A DNA stretch of 64,000 nucleotides from Bacteroidota bacterium (GTDB lineage: Bacteria > Bacteroidota > Bacteroidia > Palsa-965). Positions 45,934-56,688 of the stretch are shown piece by piece. Both the position numbers and the translations under genes were made by a program. The notes beneath the pieces were generated by a model that saw only the letters and a list, made by a program, of their open reading frames with translations, made no database searches and was not told where the DNA came from. Within the stretch, counting starts at the first letter, position 1. Each line of letters opens with the position of its first letter. The DNA lies in assembly GCA_013298545.1 (NCBI GenBank), contig JAAFIA010000010.1, positions 1-64,000 of the forward strand, in the 5' to 3' direction.

Positions 45934-46958
45934 CGTGTAGTTTTTTTAGGTTTTTTTCCGGTAGGAATCAGGGCCTCAAAAACCAATAAAGCCAAGGCCG
46001 CCCACAAGAAATAATAATAAATAGGTTTAAACGAAGTATAACGCCACGTTGTTTTCGACGATTTGGTCAAACTGCGCAAACGATTATACACTTGATCTGT
46101 TCCCATGTCAGCAGCATCCGAATGCGCATAAATACCATCGCCCGCAGCCGCTATTTCTTTCAGCAACGACTCATTCAATTTTGTTGTTATCGTTTGTCCA
46201 TTTTCGTCCTGCTTATCGCCGGTGCGTGTTCCTTCCGAATCGAATTGCGGAATCGTTGCACCCGTTGTTGATCCAATACCAATGGTACAAACCACCACCC
46301 CTTTTGCGCGCGCCCGTTCTGCTGCTTCAACCGCACCTTTTTCAAAATCCTCACCATCCGTTACCACCACAATTGCACGACCATGTTTCTCTTTCGGATC
46401 GTCCAGCTCATCAAACGAAAGCATGGCCTGATCGATTGCTGCTGCAACATTGGTGCCTTGCAACGAAATCATATCAGGCGTCATCGACTCAATTAACATT
46501 TGCGCCGCACCAATATCATTTGTTAGCGGCAATTGCGTGTAAGCATCGCCCGCAAAAGCAACCAAACCAAACCGATCGCCATCCAAGCGATTCGTCAAAC
46601 TCGTCAACGCCATCCGCGAACGCTCAAAACGATTTGGTTTTAAATCATCAGCCAGCATCGAATTCGAGACATCAAAAGCCACCATCAAATCAATGCCCGT
46701 AATTTTTACCGGTTCACGACCGCCCGGAATTTGTGGGCCAGCCGCCGCAATTGTCAGCAAGACCAAGGCCAGCGAAATCGCAATCATACGAATCAATCCC
46801 AATGCCGTTGAGCGACCATGAATCAAACGTCCCAACATGGCCGAATCAGCAAACAACAGCAATTTTTTTTCACGCGCAGTTCGAGCCATGAACCAAATCA
46901 AGGCCGGAATGCCTGCAACCGCAAGCAACAAGAGTAGGTATGGACGTTCAAACTCCAT
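45930..46958 (-). CDS. batB: BatB-like VWA-domain membrane protein
   Basis: VWA MIDAS DLMVAFDVSNSMLADDLKPNRFERS. Confidence 0.9.
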   Translation of the reverse strand: MEFERPYLLLLLAVAGIPALIWFMARTAREKKLLLFADSAMLGRLIHGRSTALGLIRMIAISLALVLLTIAAAGPQIPGGREPVKITGIDLMVAFDVSNSMLADDLKPNRFERSRMALTSLTNRLDGDRFGLVAFAGDAYTQLPLTNDIGAAQMLIESMTPDMISLQGTNVAAAIDQAMLSFDELDDPKEKHGRAIVVVTDGEDFEKGAVEAAERARAKGVVVCTIGIGSTTGATIPQFDSEGTRTGDKQDENGQTITTKLNESLLKEIAAAGDGIYAHSDAADMGTDQVYNRLRSLTKSSKTTWRYTSFKPIYYYFLWAALALLVFEALIPTGKKPKKTTR

Positions 46959-47966
46959 TTATTCCACGCGATTAAAAACAGTATAACGCAATGTTGATTC
47001 AAGGAGTAAAATAATAATTGCGGCAAGCAACAACGGTAAAAAATCTTCTTTTCGTTGCTCCGATTGTTTTCCTTCAATCGCAGTTTTTTCTAAACGATCA
47101 ATCTCGTCGTAAATCGCTTCCAAACTTTTTAAATCCACCGCACGGAAATACTTCCCACCCGTTTCTTTTGAAATTTCGATCAAGGTTTCTTCGTCAATAT
47201 CCGTTTGCCGATAGGTATTGGTCCATGAACCATCTGGATTACGACTCTGCGGTTGCAATGATTTTCCGTAACCACCTACACCAATCGAATAGACTTTGAT
47301 GTTGTATGTCTTCGCCAAACGACCAGCATCTAAGGGCGAAATAAAACCCGAATTATTTTCCCCATCCGTTAACAATACCACCACACGACTTTTTGCTTTG
47401 CTGTCTTTCAGCCGTTCTACTGCTTTGGCCAATCCCAATCCAATCGCTGTGCCCGAATTTAATTCGCCAATCTGAATGCTGTCAATCATTCCACCCAATG
47501 CCGAATGATCGGCTGTGAGCGGACAAAGCGTAAACGTTTCACCACTAAAAATAACCATACCAATCCGATCATTGAAACGCGTATTCACAAAATTGATCGC
47601 TGTTTTTTTAGCTGCTTCTAAACGGTTTGGTTTAAAATCATTCGCATTCATACTCGGCGAAACGTCCATGCTCAACATAATATCAATCCCATCTTTGCGA
47701 ATGCGTTTCCATCCCAACTTCGATTGTGGTCGCGCCAGTGCCGTAATCACCAAGGCCAACACCAGCATTTTTAATACAAATGGAATGTGTCGCAGACGCG
47801 CACGCGGAGGTGTTGGAAGTCCTTGCAAGAAACGCAATGCCGATAAACTCACAACAGGTCGCCGCTGCATCACCACAAAAATGTAAACCGCTATACACAA
47901 CGGTATCAGCAGCAAGAACCAAAAGGCCCACGGATAAACAAAACTTATGTTCGCCCACCAGTTCAT
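46959..47966 (-). CDS. batA: BatA-like VWA-domain membrane protein
   Basis: VWA MIDAS DIMLSMDVSPSMNANDFKPNRLEAAK; VVLLTDGENNSG. Confidence 0.9.
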   Translation of the reverse strand: MNWWANISFVYPWAFWFLLLIPLCIAVYIFVVMQRRPVVSLSALRFLQGLPTPPRARLRHIPFVLKMLVLALVITALARPQSKLGWKRIRKDGIDIMLSMDVSPSMNANDFKPNRLEAAKKTAINFVNTRFNDRIGMVIFSGETFTLCPLTADHSALGGMIDSIQIGELNSGTAIGLGLAKAVERLKDSKAKSRVVVLLTDGENNSGFISPLDAGRLAKTYNIKVYSIGVGGYGKSLQPQSRNPDGSWTNTYRQTDIDEETLIEISKETGGKYFRAVDLKSLEAIYDEIDRLEKTAIEGKQSEQRKEDFLPLLLAAIIILLLESTLRYTVFNRVE

Positions 47967-48934
47967 GATACAACAGGATTAACAGGTGGTAAAATAGGAA
48001 TGGTGCGCTCCACAAACTGAATCGCTAAATTCAAACTCACTTCATTCTCCTCTTTCGTCGGAATTTCTTTGGCAAACTTCACCATGTCGGCAACCCGCAA
48101 AACACGCTGCAAATAAAGCACCTGACTTTCATCCGCTTTCAACCGCCGCAAAGTATGAACCAATTCGTATGTTGTTTGCTCAAGTGCATTCACATGCCAA
48201 CGCAGCGCCACATATTCGCGCAAAATTTCAGCTAGCTGTGTATGATATGTTTTTAAATCGCCCTTTTCCCACGGACGTTCCACACGCATGCGTTGCAAGG
48301 CTTCGAGTGCTTGCTCATGTGGCAATAAAACGCGCGCCGGCACAATCGGAACCTGTTGTCGGTTTTTATATTTCTTAAACGCACGGTAAATGATAAAACC
48401 CAACAAGGTCAAGACACACAAGCCACCACCAATCCAATACCACAAGCTGTAATCGGGCGGAAGAGGGGGCGGTGGCGGAACCTCTGCAATTGTCTTAATA
48501 TCCTTGATCGGAAGCGTTGTATCAACCGGAACTGTTTGCACCCGCAATTCGAGCGGCTGCGAATACACCGTGTCTTGATCTACAATAAACCGAATTGCCG
48601 GAATCTGATAAACACCCGAATCAAAAGAAGTAATCGTGAATGCTTGCGTTTGCTCATACAACACACTGTTGCGATCCACCAAGTTATTTTTAATCGAGTC
48701 GCCCGAAATTTTCTCGATGCCGTACGCCAAACTATCTTTCAATACTGGCCAATTCACCACCGATTTTTGCGAACCCTCGCGGTACAACAATTTTAAATTC
48801 AGTTTCGTCTGCTCCCCAATTTTAATTTCTTTTTTATCCAACGTAGCTTCCGCTTCCACGCGCACCTGCCCGCGCACATCGCTCGAAAACAGCAACGCGC
48901 TCAACACAAACAGCATGGAGAAGATACGATTCAT
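47963..48934 (-). CDS. Bat-operon membrane protein of unknown function
   Basis: Signal peptide, extracytoplasmic domain and a central TM (LWYWIGGGLCVLTLLGFIIY); overlaps batA. Confidence 0.75.
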   Translation of the reverse strand: MNRIFSMLFVLSALLFSSDVRGQVRVEAEATLDKKEIKIGEQTKLNLKLLYREGSQKSVVNWPVLKDSLAYGIEKISGDSIKNNLVDRNSVLYEQTQAFTITSFDSGVYQIPAIRFIVDQDTVYSQPLELRVQTVPVDTTLPIKDIKTIAEVPPPPPLPPDYSLWYWIGGGLCVLTLLGFIIYRAFKKYKNRQQVPIVPARVLLPHEQALEALQRMRVERPWEKGDLKTYHTQLAEILREYVALRWHVNALEQTTYELVHTLRRLKADESQVLYLQRVLRVADMVKFAKEIPTKEENEVSLNLAIQFVERTIPILPPVNPVVS

Positions 48935-48937
48935 CGG

Positions 48938-49813
48938 CTAGACACGTTTTTCGCGTTTACGGAAAAAAGACGACAAGGCCGGAACATACGATTGCCCCGT
49001 TAAAATCTGCGTTACATCCACACCACATTTACGAAACGTATCGTCCAACCACAATTTATGCATGCGCGAAGTACGCTCGTACGCCTTACGCACATTCGGA
49101 TCTGAAGTATCAATCCATTGCGTAAGACCCGATTCCTCATCAACCATTTCTACCAAACCAATATCTGGCAACGCAAGCTCCCGCTGATCTTGAATGTGTA
49201 TGGCCACCACATCGTGCCGTTTATTGGCCACACGAAGCGTATCTTCAAAATTGCCCGCTAAAAAATCGGAAATGATAAATGCCGTACACCGATGTTTCAC
49301 CGCATTCGTACAATATGTAATCGCTGCATTCAAATCTGTTCCACGGCTCGTTGGTTGAAATTCCAACAATTCCCGAATGATGCGCAAAATATGCGGCTTT
49401 CCTTTTTTCGGCGCAATGAATTTCTCCACCTTATCGCTGAAAAAAATCACACCCGCTTTATCGTTATTCGTCAATGCAGAGAAGGCCAGCACCGCACAAA
49501 TCTCTGTAATCAAATCGCGCTTACTTTGTCCACGCGTTCCAAAACTTCCCGATTGGCTCACATCTACCAACAGCATCACCGTCAACTCACGTTCCTCTTG
49601 AAAAACTTTCACATACGGATGATTGAAACGCGCTGTTACATTCCAATCAATCGTTCGCACCTCGTCGCCCGGTTGGTATTCTCGCACCTCGCTAAACGTC
49701 ATGCCACGCCCTTTAAACGCACTGTGGTATTCGCCCGAGAAAACCTGATTGGTCAACCCTCGAGTTTTTAACTCAATGCGCCGGACTTTTTTTAGCAGTT
49801 CGCTCGTTTCCAA
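48938..49813 (-). CDS. DUF58-domain protein
   Basis: GEYHSAFKGRGMTFSEVREYQPGDEVRTIDWNVTARF. Confidence 0.93.
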   Translation of the reverse strand: METSELLKKVRRIELKTRGLTNQVFSGEYHSAFKGRGMTFSEVREYQPGDEVRTIDWNVTARFNHPYVKVFQEERELTVMLLVDVSQSGSFGTRGQSKRDLITEICAVLAFSALTNNDKAGVIFFSDKVEKFIAPKKGKPHILRIIRELLEFQPTSRGTDLNAAITYCTNAVKHRCTAFIISDFLAGNFEDTLRVANKRHDVVAIHIQDQRELALPDIGLVEMVDEESGLTQWIDTSDPNVRKAYERTSRMHKLWLDDTFRKCGVDVTQILTGQSYVPALSSFFRKREKRV

Positions 49814-49842
49814 AATCAGGAAGTGTGTAGATGAAAATTAAA

Positions 49843-50832
49843 TTAAGGAACTTGAACCACGCTAAGAATATCGTGGATCATGTGTTCGCTCGTAATATTT
49901 TCTGCTTCTGCTTCGTAAGTAATGCCAATACGATGACGCATCACATCATAACACACCGCCCGTACATCTTCAGGAATCACAAAGCCGCGATGTTGCAAAA
50001 ACGCATACGCTTTCGCAGCTAAAGCAAGATTGATACTAGCACGCGGCGATCCTCCAAACGAAATGAGTGGCTGTAATTTATTCAAACGATATTCTTGCGG
50101 AAAACGACTTGCAAAAACAATGTCAACGATATACCGTTCAATTTTTTCATCCAAATAAACATCGCGCACAATGTTGCGCGCACGTAAAATATCGTTTGTC
50201 GTAACAACCGGTTTGATTTTTGGAATATCTGCTGAAAGTTGTTGGCGAATAATTTTTTGTTCCTCCTCGCGGCTCGGATATTTAATGACCGTCTTCAACA
50301 TAAACCGATCCACTTGCGCTTCCGGCAACGGATACGTTCCTTCTTGTTCTACCGGATTCATTGTTGCCAACACCAAAAACGGTTCAGGCAATTTAAATGT
50401 CTGTTCGCCAATGGTAACTTGCCGCTCTTGCATCGCTTCGAGCAAGGCACTCTGCACCTTTGCTGGCGCACGGTTAATCTCATCGGCCAAAACCAAATTG
50501 GCAAAAATGGGTCCCTGACGCACCGTAAACGCCTCTTGTTTTTGGCTATAAATCATGGTGCCAACAACATCGGCAGGAAGCAAATCCGGCGTAAACTGAA
50601 TGCGACTAAATTTCGCCTCAATCGCCGAAGCCAACGATTTTACCGCAAGTGTTTTGGCCAGCCCCGGAACACCTTCAAGTAAAATATGTCCGTTAGAAAG
50701 CAAGGCAATCAGCAAACGCTCAATCATGGGCTTTTGACCCACAATGACTTGATCCAGTTCGTTATGAATACGTTCAATAAATGCACTTTCCTCTTTGATG
50801 CGCTCGTTCAGCGCTTGAATGTCGATGGCCAT
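49843..50832 (-). CDS. MoxR-family AAA+ ATPase
   Basis: LLEGVPGLAKTLAVKSLA; LADEINRAPAKVQSALLEAMQERQVTIG. Confidence 0.96.
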   Translation of the reverse strand: MAIDIQALNERIKEESAFIERIHNELDQVIVGQKPMIERLLIALLSNGHILLEGVPGLAKTLAVKSLASAIEAKFSRIQFTPDLLPADVVGTMIYSQKQEAFTVRQGPIFANLVLADEINRAPAKVQSALLEAMQERQVTIGEQTFKLPEPFLVLATMNPVEQEGTYPLPEAQVDRFMLKTVIKYPSREEEQKIIRQQLSADIPKIKPVVTTNDILRARNIVRDVYLDEKIERYIVDIVFASRFPQEYRLNKLQPLISFGGSPRASINLALAAKAYAFLQHRGFVIPEDVRAVCYDVMRHRIGITYEAEAENITSEHMIHDILSVVQVP

Positions 50833-51012
50833 AGGAGAATATTGGATTCAGGCAAAGGTAATGCACCCACCCGCGCAACCGCCGCCCACGCTGTAAAAAA
50901 ATGTTAAGGTGCATTTGTTGATACAAGACAAGCCATAATCGTTAGTGAGGACTTTATGTCAAATCACCCGCCAATCTGGTTTATCTGCCTATTTTAGAGC
51001 CAAAATAAACCC

Positions 51013-52092
51013 ATGCGAACCCTCTTTTTTTTACTCCTTTTAACGAGCAACCTCCGCGCACAGACATTGAAAGATGCTGCAAGCACAAACATAAAAACAA
51101 TAGCACATTACCGCAGTCAAGTTTCTTCCGAAACCAATGAACTGGAAAAAACGCTAATCGAATCCGTTGCTTACAACAAGGATGGAAAGTTAATCGAACG
51201 AACACTCCATCTCAAAGGCGTTCGCTGGACAACCTCATTTGATCCATCAGGAAAAATTAAAACACAAGCCACTTGGTATCAAAACGAAAACCAGATTTGG
51301 GAACGCACAGACTCCCTCGTTTGGTTTTACGACGAGTTGAAAAATGGGTACACGCATTATCCCTCAAAAGCAAAGACCGTTTTTTCGTACACTAAAAACA
51401 AGCAACTGATTTCCAAAGTAACAACGCTCGAAAATGGTAATGAAGACGAACGTTACACCTGCGGTTATGATGCACAAAAACGAATGCTCTGGGAAGAAAC
51501 AAGAAAAAATCAAGCTTGGCTCGATTCAAGCATTTGGTCGTACAAAAATGGTTTGGCGTATAAAAAAACAACATGGGCATTGCCCAGCGACGAATACAGC
51601 ATCGAAGTCTATAATCAAGAGATGAATTTAATAAGCCTCAAAAACTATAAACGCAAGAACGAAGACCCAACAAGTTTTGTAGCACAAGCAGATAGTTTGA
51701 TTTATAAGTACGATAAGCAAAATAAATGCATCAAAGCAACCCTGTATGTCGATTTGACCAAACAAGCCTCAGCGTATGTTTTTGATGCCATCATGCCTTT
51801 TGAGCGATCAACACGTTTTGCGTATGATGAAAAAGGAAATGTTATTTTAATGCAAGATAGTGCTGTCAATAGTATTGTTCCCGATTGGCATTGGACCATC
51901 ATGGAAACAAAATACAGATACGACAACAACGGAAATGTGATCGAAGAAATGATGACAGATACGCCAAGTCAATTGAATTTTAGGGACGCATACACGTATA
52001 ATGACCAAGGCGATTTAATCGAACACAATACATATACCGATATGGGAGAATTGCTTGTGAAAAATGAATACAGCTATGTATATCACGAGTGA
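51013..52092 (+). CDS. Secreted YD/RHS-like repeat hypothetical protein
   Basis: Signal peptide; YDNNGNVIEE, YNDQGDLIEH-type repeats. Confidence 0.6.
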   Translation: MRTLFFLLLLTSNLRAQTLKDAASTNIKTIAHYRSQVSSETNELEKTLIESVAYNKDGKLIERTLHLKGVRWTTSFDPSGKIKTQATWYQNENQIWERTDSLVWFYDELKNGYTHYPSKAKTVFSYTKNKQLISKVTTLENGNEDERYTCGYDAQKRMLWEETRKNQAWLDSSIWSYKNGLAYKKTTWALPSDEYSIEVYNQEMNLISLKNYKRKNEDPTSFVAQADSLIYKYDKQNKCIKATLYVDLTKQASAYVFDAIMPFERSTRFAYDEKGNVILMQDSAVNSIVPDWHWTIMETKYRYDNNGNVIEEMMTDTPSQLNFRDAYTYNDQGDLIEHNTYTDMGELLVKNEYSYVYHE

Positions 52093-52292
52093 TTTTTATA
52101 ATCTCTGAGGCGCAATTTTCTCCGACTTTTTCTTCTCTTCGTCCTTTTTTTTGATGCGCGCTTTTAGCGTTGTGCCATTTTTAATATTCTGATTCATTTG
52201 GAATCGTCTAAAACATACATTTAAGTATATGTAGGCTTCGTAATCAAAGGATAAAACTTAAGCAGGCTCTTACTTGGTTTTCAACTACAAAC

Positions 52293-53060
52293 TCACACGT
52301 TACTTCTTTTTTTAATGCGCTGATTCATTTGAATATAAAGGCCAGCACCCACCACAATATTGGAATAATCAACGTTTGAATTATTGACTAATGCTTGCTG
52401 TAGCCCAACTTGAGCCATTGCTTTTATATGTTTGTAACCAACACGTATGAAACACATAGGCTCGTATAAAAAATCATTCGTAAAACCTTTGTACTCCAAC
52501 ATCGAAATACGAAACGCAACACCATAGTCAACATGACGCGAATTTCGGCCAATGGCGGGTTGAAGGAAATACCGATTACTAAGCCCAATGCGCCTGATCC
52601 TTTCCTCGATCGTTTTTTGATAATCTGTATATTGTATATAATTTATCCTACTCCATGTGCTTTTTTGCGAAGCAAATCCAATACCTCCATAGACTTCAAA
52701 ACAAAACCGCTCATCTATGACTGTCGAATAACCACTAGCAAGCTCTAAATCACGAAAAGCAGTTCCACTTTCGATCAGTTGATAATGGACTCCATTGTTG
52801 CTGAGTAGAATGGTCGAATCAATGTTGAACTTGCCCCTGTAAGATCCTGTTAAGGATACAGCCCAATGATCGGTTAGCGCGTATGCAGCATGCCCTTCAA
52901 TGCCAGCATCAGAAAAATTGAATGAAATTTCAAAATCATGTTTGTGTTCAAAGAAAGCAACTTTCTGAGTTGTTCTTAGCCATGGACGATTTTGTGCCAT
53001 TGCCCAACTAGGTATAAAAAGAGCTAGAATAAGCCCAAGTTTAAGATATAGTTTACGCAT
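52293..53060 (-). CDS. Secreted/outer-membrane hypothetical protein
   Basis: Signal peptide; beta-rich pattern. Confidence 0.55.
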   Translation of the reverse strand: MRKLYLKLGLILALFIPSWAMAQNRPWLRTTQKVAFFEHKHDFEISFNFSDAGIEGHAAYALTDHWAVSLTGSYRGKFNIDSTILLSNNGVHYQLIESGTAFRDLELASGYSTVIDERFCFEVYGGIGFASQKSTWSRINYIQYTDYQKTIEERIRRIGLSNRYFLQPAIGRNSRHVDYGVAFRISMLEYKGFTNDFLYEPMCFIRVGYKHIKAMAQVGLQQALVNNSNVDYSNIVVGAGLYIQMNQRIKKRSNV

Positions 53061-53117
53061 CTGCTAGTGTATTAGTACTCAGCAATAAAACAGTTTAGCA
53101 AAACAATTGTTTACACA

Positions 53118-53918
53118 TTGCAAAAACAAGTCTGTATCTTTGCATCCTATTTGCAAATGACACTTACGCGGTATTTTCTTCGTCTTTCATACAACGGAAG
53201 CAGTTTTTGCGGCTGGCAATTTCAGCCCGGTGTAGAAACCGTGCAAGAAACCCTCAATACAAAAATTGGTATGCTCCTGCGCGAGAAAATCGAAGTGGTT
53301 GGATGTGGCCGCACCGATTCGGGCGTTCATGCCAGTAAATATTACGCACACTTCGACAGCGAGCACACCGATCTCGATACCAACGAAAAAGTCATGTTTC
53401 GGCTCAATAAAATTTTACCCAAAGCCATCGCCATTCAGGAAATCAAAAAAATGCCCGACAATGCCCACGCGCGCTTCGCTGCCACCGCACGGAGTTACGA
53501 ATACCACATCACCCGCGTGAAAAATTCGTTTGGACCCGATTTAGCTTGGGAACTCCACGAGCCACTTCACGTTGATGAAATGAACAAAGCCGCGCAAGCC
53601 TTGTTGCAATACCAAGATTTTGCCTCGTTTTGTAAAGCCGGCGGAAATAGCAAAACAACCATTTGCCATTTAAAAGAAGCCTACTGGAAAGAAGAAGGCC
53701 ACAAACTTGTTTTTCACATCACCGCCAACCGCTTTTTGCGCAATATGGTTCGCGCCATTGTCGGAACATTGGTCGATGTGGGCCGCGGAAAATTAACTGT
53801 CGAGCAAGTTCACGAAATTGTACAATCCCAAAAACGGTCGCAGGCCGGAATGTCTGTACCGCCACAAGGGTTATTTCTCACCGATATTCAATACCCATCC
53901 CATTTGGGACTTTCATAA
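53118..53918 (+). CDS. truA: tRNA pseudouridine synthase A
   Basis: LSYNGSSFCGWQFQPGVETVQ; GCGRTDSGVHA; NRFLRNMVRAIVGTLVDVGRG; true start probably the internal Met of MTLTRYF. Confidence 0.95.
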   Translation: MQKQVCIFASYLQMTLTRYFLRLSYNGSSFCGWQFQPGVETVQETLNTKIGMLLREKIEVVGCGRTDSGVHASKYYAHFDSEHTDLDTNEKVMFRLNKILPKAIAIQEIKKMPDNAHARFAATARSYEYHITRVKNSFGPDLAWELHEPLHVDEMNKAAQALLQYQDFASFCKAGGNSKTTICHLKEAYWKEEGHKLVFHITANRFLRNMVRAIVGTLVDVGRGKLTVEQVHEIVQSQKRSQAGMSVPPQGLFLTDIQYPSHLGLS

Positions 53919-55706
53919 ATGAGTGAAGTAAGCGGAAAATCTTTTGACTGGAAATTACTGAAACGCATCTTTCAGTACGTTAAACCGTATTCCGGTTTAT
54001 TTGCCACAGCCATATTTTTAACCATCACCCTTTCGGTTTTATCCGTGGTTCGTCCACTCCTCATTCGTTATACCATCGATGAATTTATTCATCCCGCGCA
54101 AACACAAACGCAAGCCGATTTAGCACATGGTTTACTGCTCACGTTTACTGTGATTATGTTTGCTACACTTTTGCTAGAAGCATTTTTACAGTTTAGCAAT
54201 ACAACCACAACAGGCAAGCTCGGCCAACGCATTGTCAAAGATTTGCGCGTACAACTGCACCGTAAAATTATTGGCTTTCGCTCCCGTTATTTCGATCAAA
54301 CACCCATTGGTACACTCGTTACACGCGTTATCGCTGATATCGAAGCCATCAACGATGTGTTTTCGCAAGGATTTATTGTCATTGCGGGCGATCTGCTGAC
54401 CATTGTTGTTTTACTCATTGCCATGCTCGCCGTGAGTTGGAAAATTACACTGGTTGTATTGACCACCATTCCCATTATGTTTTTGGCAACATGGTGGTTT
54501 AAAAATTCCGTCAAGCAATCGTTTACCGATGTGCGCAATCAAGTATCGCGGCTCAATACGTTTGTGCAAGAACACATCACCGGCATGAAAATCGTTCAGG
54601 TATTCAACCGCGAAAAGGTGGAGATGGATCGTTTTCAAGAAATCAATGCCAAACACCGCGATGCCAATGTACGTTCGGTTTGGTACTATTCTGTTTTCTT
54701 TCCCGTTGTCGAAATTTTAATTTCCGTTTCGCTCGGCTTACTCGTGTGGTATGCCGGAAAACAAATTTTTGAAAACTTTGCCAATCCAGGCGATGTTACA
54801 TTTTTCGTACTGCTCATCAATCAATTTTTTCGCCCTATCCGTATGCTGGCCGATCGCATCAATACCTTACAAATGGGCATGGTTGCTGGCGAACGGATGT
54901 TTAAAGTACTCGATACCGAAGAACAAATTGCCAACAACGGAACACGCGATGCCGCACATTTGCGCGGCGATCTCTCCTTCAAAAATGTTTGGTTTGCTTA
55001 CAACAACGAAGATTGGGTGCTGCGCAACATTTCGTTTGATGTGAAAGCGGGTGAAACGGTTGCACTTGTTGGCGCCACAGGCTCTGGGAAATCATCAACC
55101 ATCAATTTGCTCGGACGTTTCTACGATTTCAATAAAGGCGAAATTCAAATCGATCAACACGATATTCGCTCGTATGAATTGTCTTCGCTACGCAGCAATA
55201 TCGGTGTGGTGTTGCAAGATGTGTTTTTGTTTTCCGATACGATTTACAACAACATTACATTAGGCAACACAAGCATTTCGCGCGAGCACGTGATCGAAGC
55301 GGCAAAAGCAGTAGGCGCACACGATTTCATTTCCAAACTTCCCGGAACGTATGATTACGATGTAAAAGAACGTGGCGGCATGCTTTCTGTGGGCCAACGT
55401 CAACTCATCGCCTTCATTCGCGCGTATGTCTATAACCCACGCATTTTAATTTTAGACGAAGCCACATCTTCCATTGATACGGAATCGGAACAACTCATTC
55501 AACAAGCAACCGAAGTGCTTACACGTGGGCGCACATCTGTGATTATCGCGCACCGCCTCGCTACGATTCGTCACGCCAGTCGCATTTTAGTCGTCGATCA
55601 CGGCGAAATTATTGAATCAGGATCGCACGACGAATTGTTGCAATTGAATGGCCAATACCGCAAATTGTTTGAATTGCAGTTTAAGGAAGAAGAACGGTTG
55701 GGGTGA
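53919..55706 (+). CDS. ABC transporter, fused permease and ATPase (MsbA/MdlB-like)
   Basis: Walker A GATGSGKSS, LSVGQRQL signature, ILDEATSSID. Confidence 0.95.
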   Translation: MSEVSGKSFDWKLLKRIFQYVKPYSGLFATAIFLTITLSVLSVVRPLLIRYTIDEFIHPAQTQTQADLAHGLLLTFTVIMFATLLLEAFLQFSNTTTTGKLGQRIVKDLRVQLHRKIIGFRSRYFDQTPIGTLVTRVIADIEAINDVFSQGFIVIAGDLLTIVVLLIAMLAVSWKITLVVLTTIPIMFLATWWFKNSVKQSFTDVRNQVSRLNTFVQEHITGMKIVQVFNREKVEMDRFQEINAKHRDANVRSVWYYSVFFPVVEILISVSLGLLVWYAGKQIFENFANPGDVTFFVLLINQFFRPIRMLADRINTLQMGMVAGERMFKVLDTEEQIANNGTRDAAHLRGDLSFKNVWFAYNNEDWVLRNISFDVKAGETVALVGATGSGKSSTINLLGRFYDFNKGEIQIDQHDIRSYELSSLRSNIGVVLQDVFLFSDTIYNNITLGNTSISREHVIEAAKAVGAHDFISKLPGTYDYDVKERGGMLSVGQRQLIAFIRAYVYNPRILILDEATSSIDTESEQLIQQATEVLTRGRTSVIIAHRLATIRHASRILVVDHGEIIESGSHDELLQLNGQYRKLFELQFKEEERLG

Positions 55707-55711
55707 TTGGG

Positions 55712-56674
55712 TTAATTGCCTGAAGCCTCGTCAATCGGTTGTTCTTGTTTTGTTGATTTTCCTTTTTCGGCAAGCAGTATAAATGTTCCTATGAGCAAGA
55801 TTAAAAATAGGAGAGGAAGGATAATTAGTGTAAACATAGGATGCTTTTTGGCTATACCAACATAATAAGTCTTGAACTCAGCACGCAATTGTAAATTTTT
55901 AAAGTGATTTTCTCTTTTGAAAAAAATCGAGGAGGAGTAACCATATTCTTTTGCTTTTTCAAAAATCTGCATGCCACTTTTCGCATCCTTAGTAATTGCT
56001 CGGGCATTGCCTAAGTCGAATAGCAATTGAGCAATAATCGGGTCTTTGGGTTTAATGAAACTCATTCGTTCGTTCAGTTGAAAATGGAGTTGTACATCAA
56101 GTACATTTATATCAATATTGTTTTTATATATCGGTTCTTCACCATCACCGAAATCTAGGCCCAAAATATTTGATTTCCATAAGTAGGATTCGTCGCCATT
56201 GGCTTTGACCTTAGCCTCCAGTATTTTTAAATGGATCCATTCAGAGCCGGCGTGCGAAGTAGGATCAATTTCAATACCTCTTTTAATCCAGAAATAGGCA
56301 GAATCATTCTTTCCTAGCAATTCGTATGTTGTTCCTAGATTCGATGCGGTTGCATATAATCCCGGAGATTTTGATTCTATATCAATAAACACCGCTTTTG
56401 CATTTTCGTATTGACCAACGTAGAGCAACGCAACACCAAAATCATTATAGTTTTCCATGGAGTTACTATCACGATACAAGCTGTCTGCAATGCGTAGTTT
56501 TTTATATAAATAGTTTTTGCTGAACGCGTCTAATTTTCCGCGAGGCGTAGCATCATAAGCTTCGGTGAATTCAATTTTCCCATTTAGTTTTGCTCTGTAT
56601 TCATTGATGCAGCAATGACTTTTCTGAACAAATGATAGACAGAAGAATATGAAAAGCGTGATTGTATTTTTCAT
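55712..56674 (-). CDS. TPR-containing hypothetical protein with C-terminal TM
   Basis: TPR-like repeats; MFTLIILPLLFLILLIGTFILLA. Confidence 0.6.
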   Translation of the reverse strand: MKNTITLFIFFCLSFVQKSHCCINEYRAKLNGKIEFTEAYDATPRGKLDAFSKNYLYKKLRIADSLYRDSNSMENYNDFGVALLYVGQYENAKAVFIDIESKSPGLYATASNLGTTYELLGKNDSAYFWIKRGIEIDPTSHAGSEWIHLKILEAKVKANGDESYLWKSNILGLDFGDGEEPIYKNNIDINVLDVQLHFQLNERMSFIKPKDPIIAQLLFDLGNARAITKDAKSGMQIFEKAKEYGYSSSIFFKRENHFKNLQLRAEFKTYYVGIAKKHPMFTLIILPLLFLILLIGTFILLAEKGKSTKQEQPIDEASGN

Positions 56675-56688
56675 GTTTCATAATGTCA

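Noticed and set aside
43547-50832. Bat/MoxR operon as a novel system
   Set aside because: Gene order MoxR-DUF58-membrane protein-BatA-BatB-BatC-BatD is a familiar Bacteroidota arrangement.
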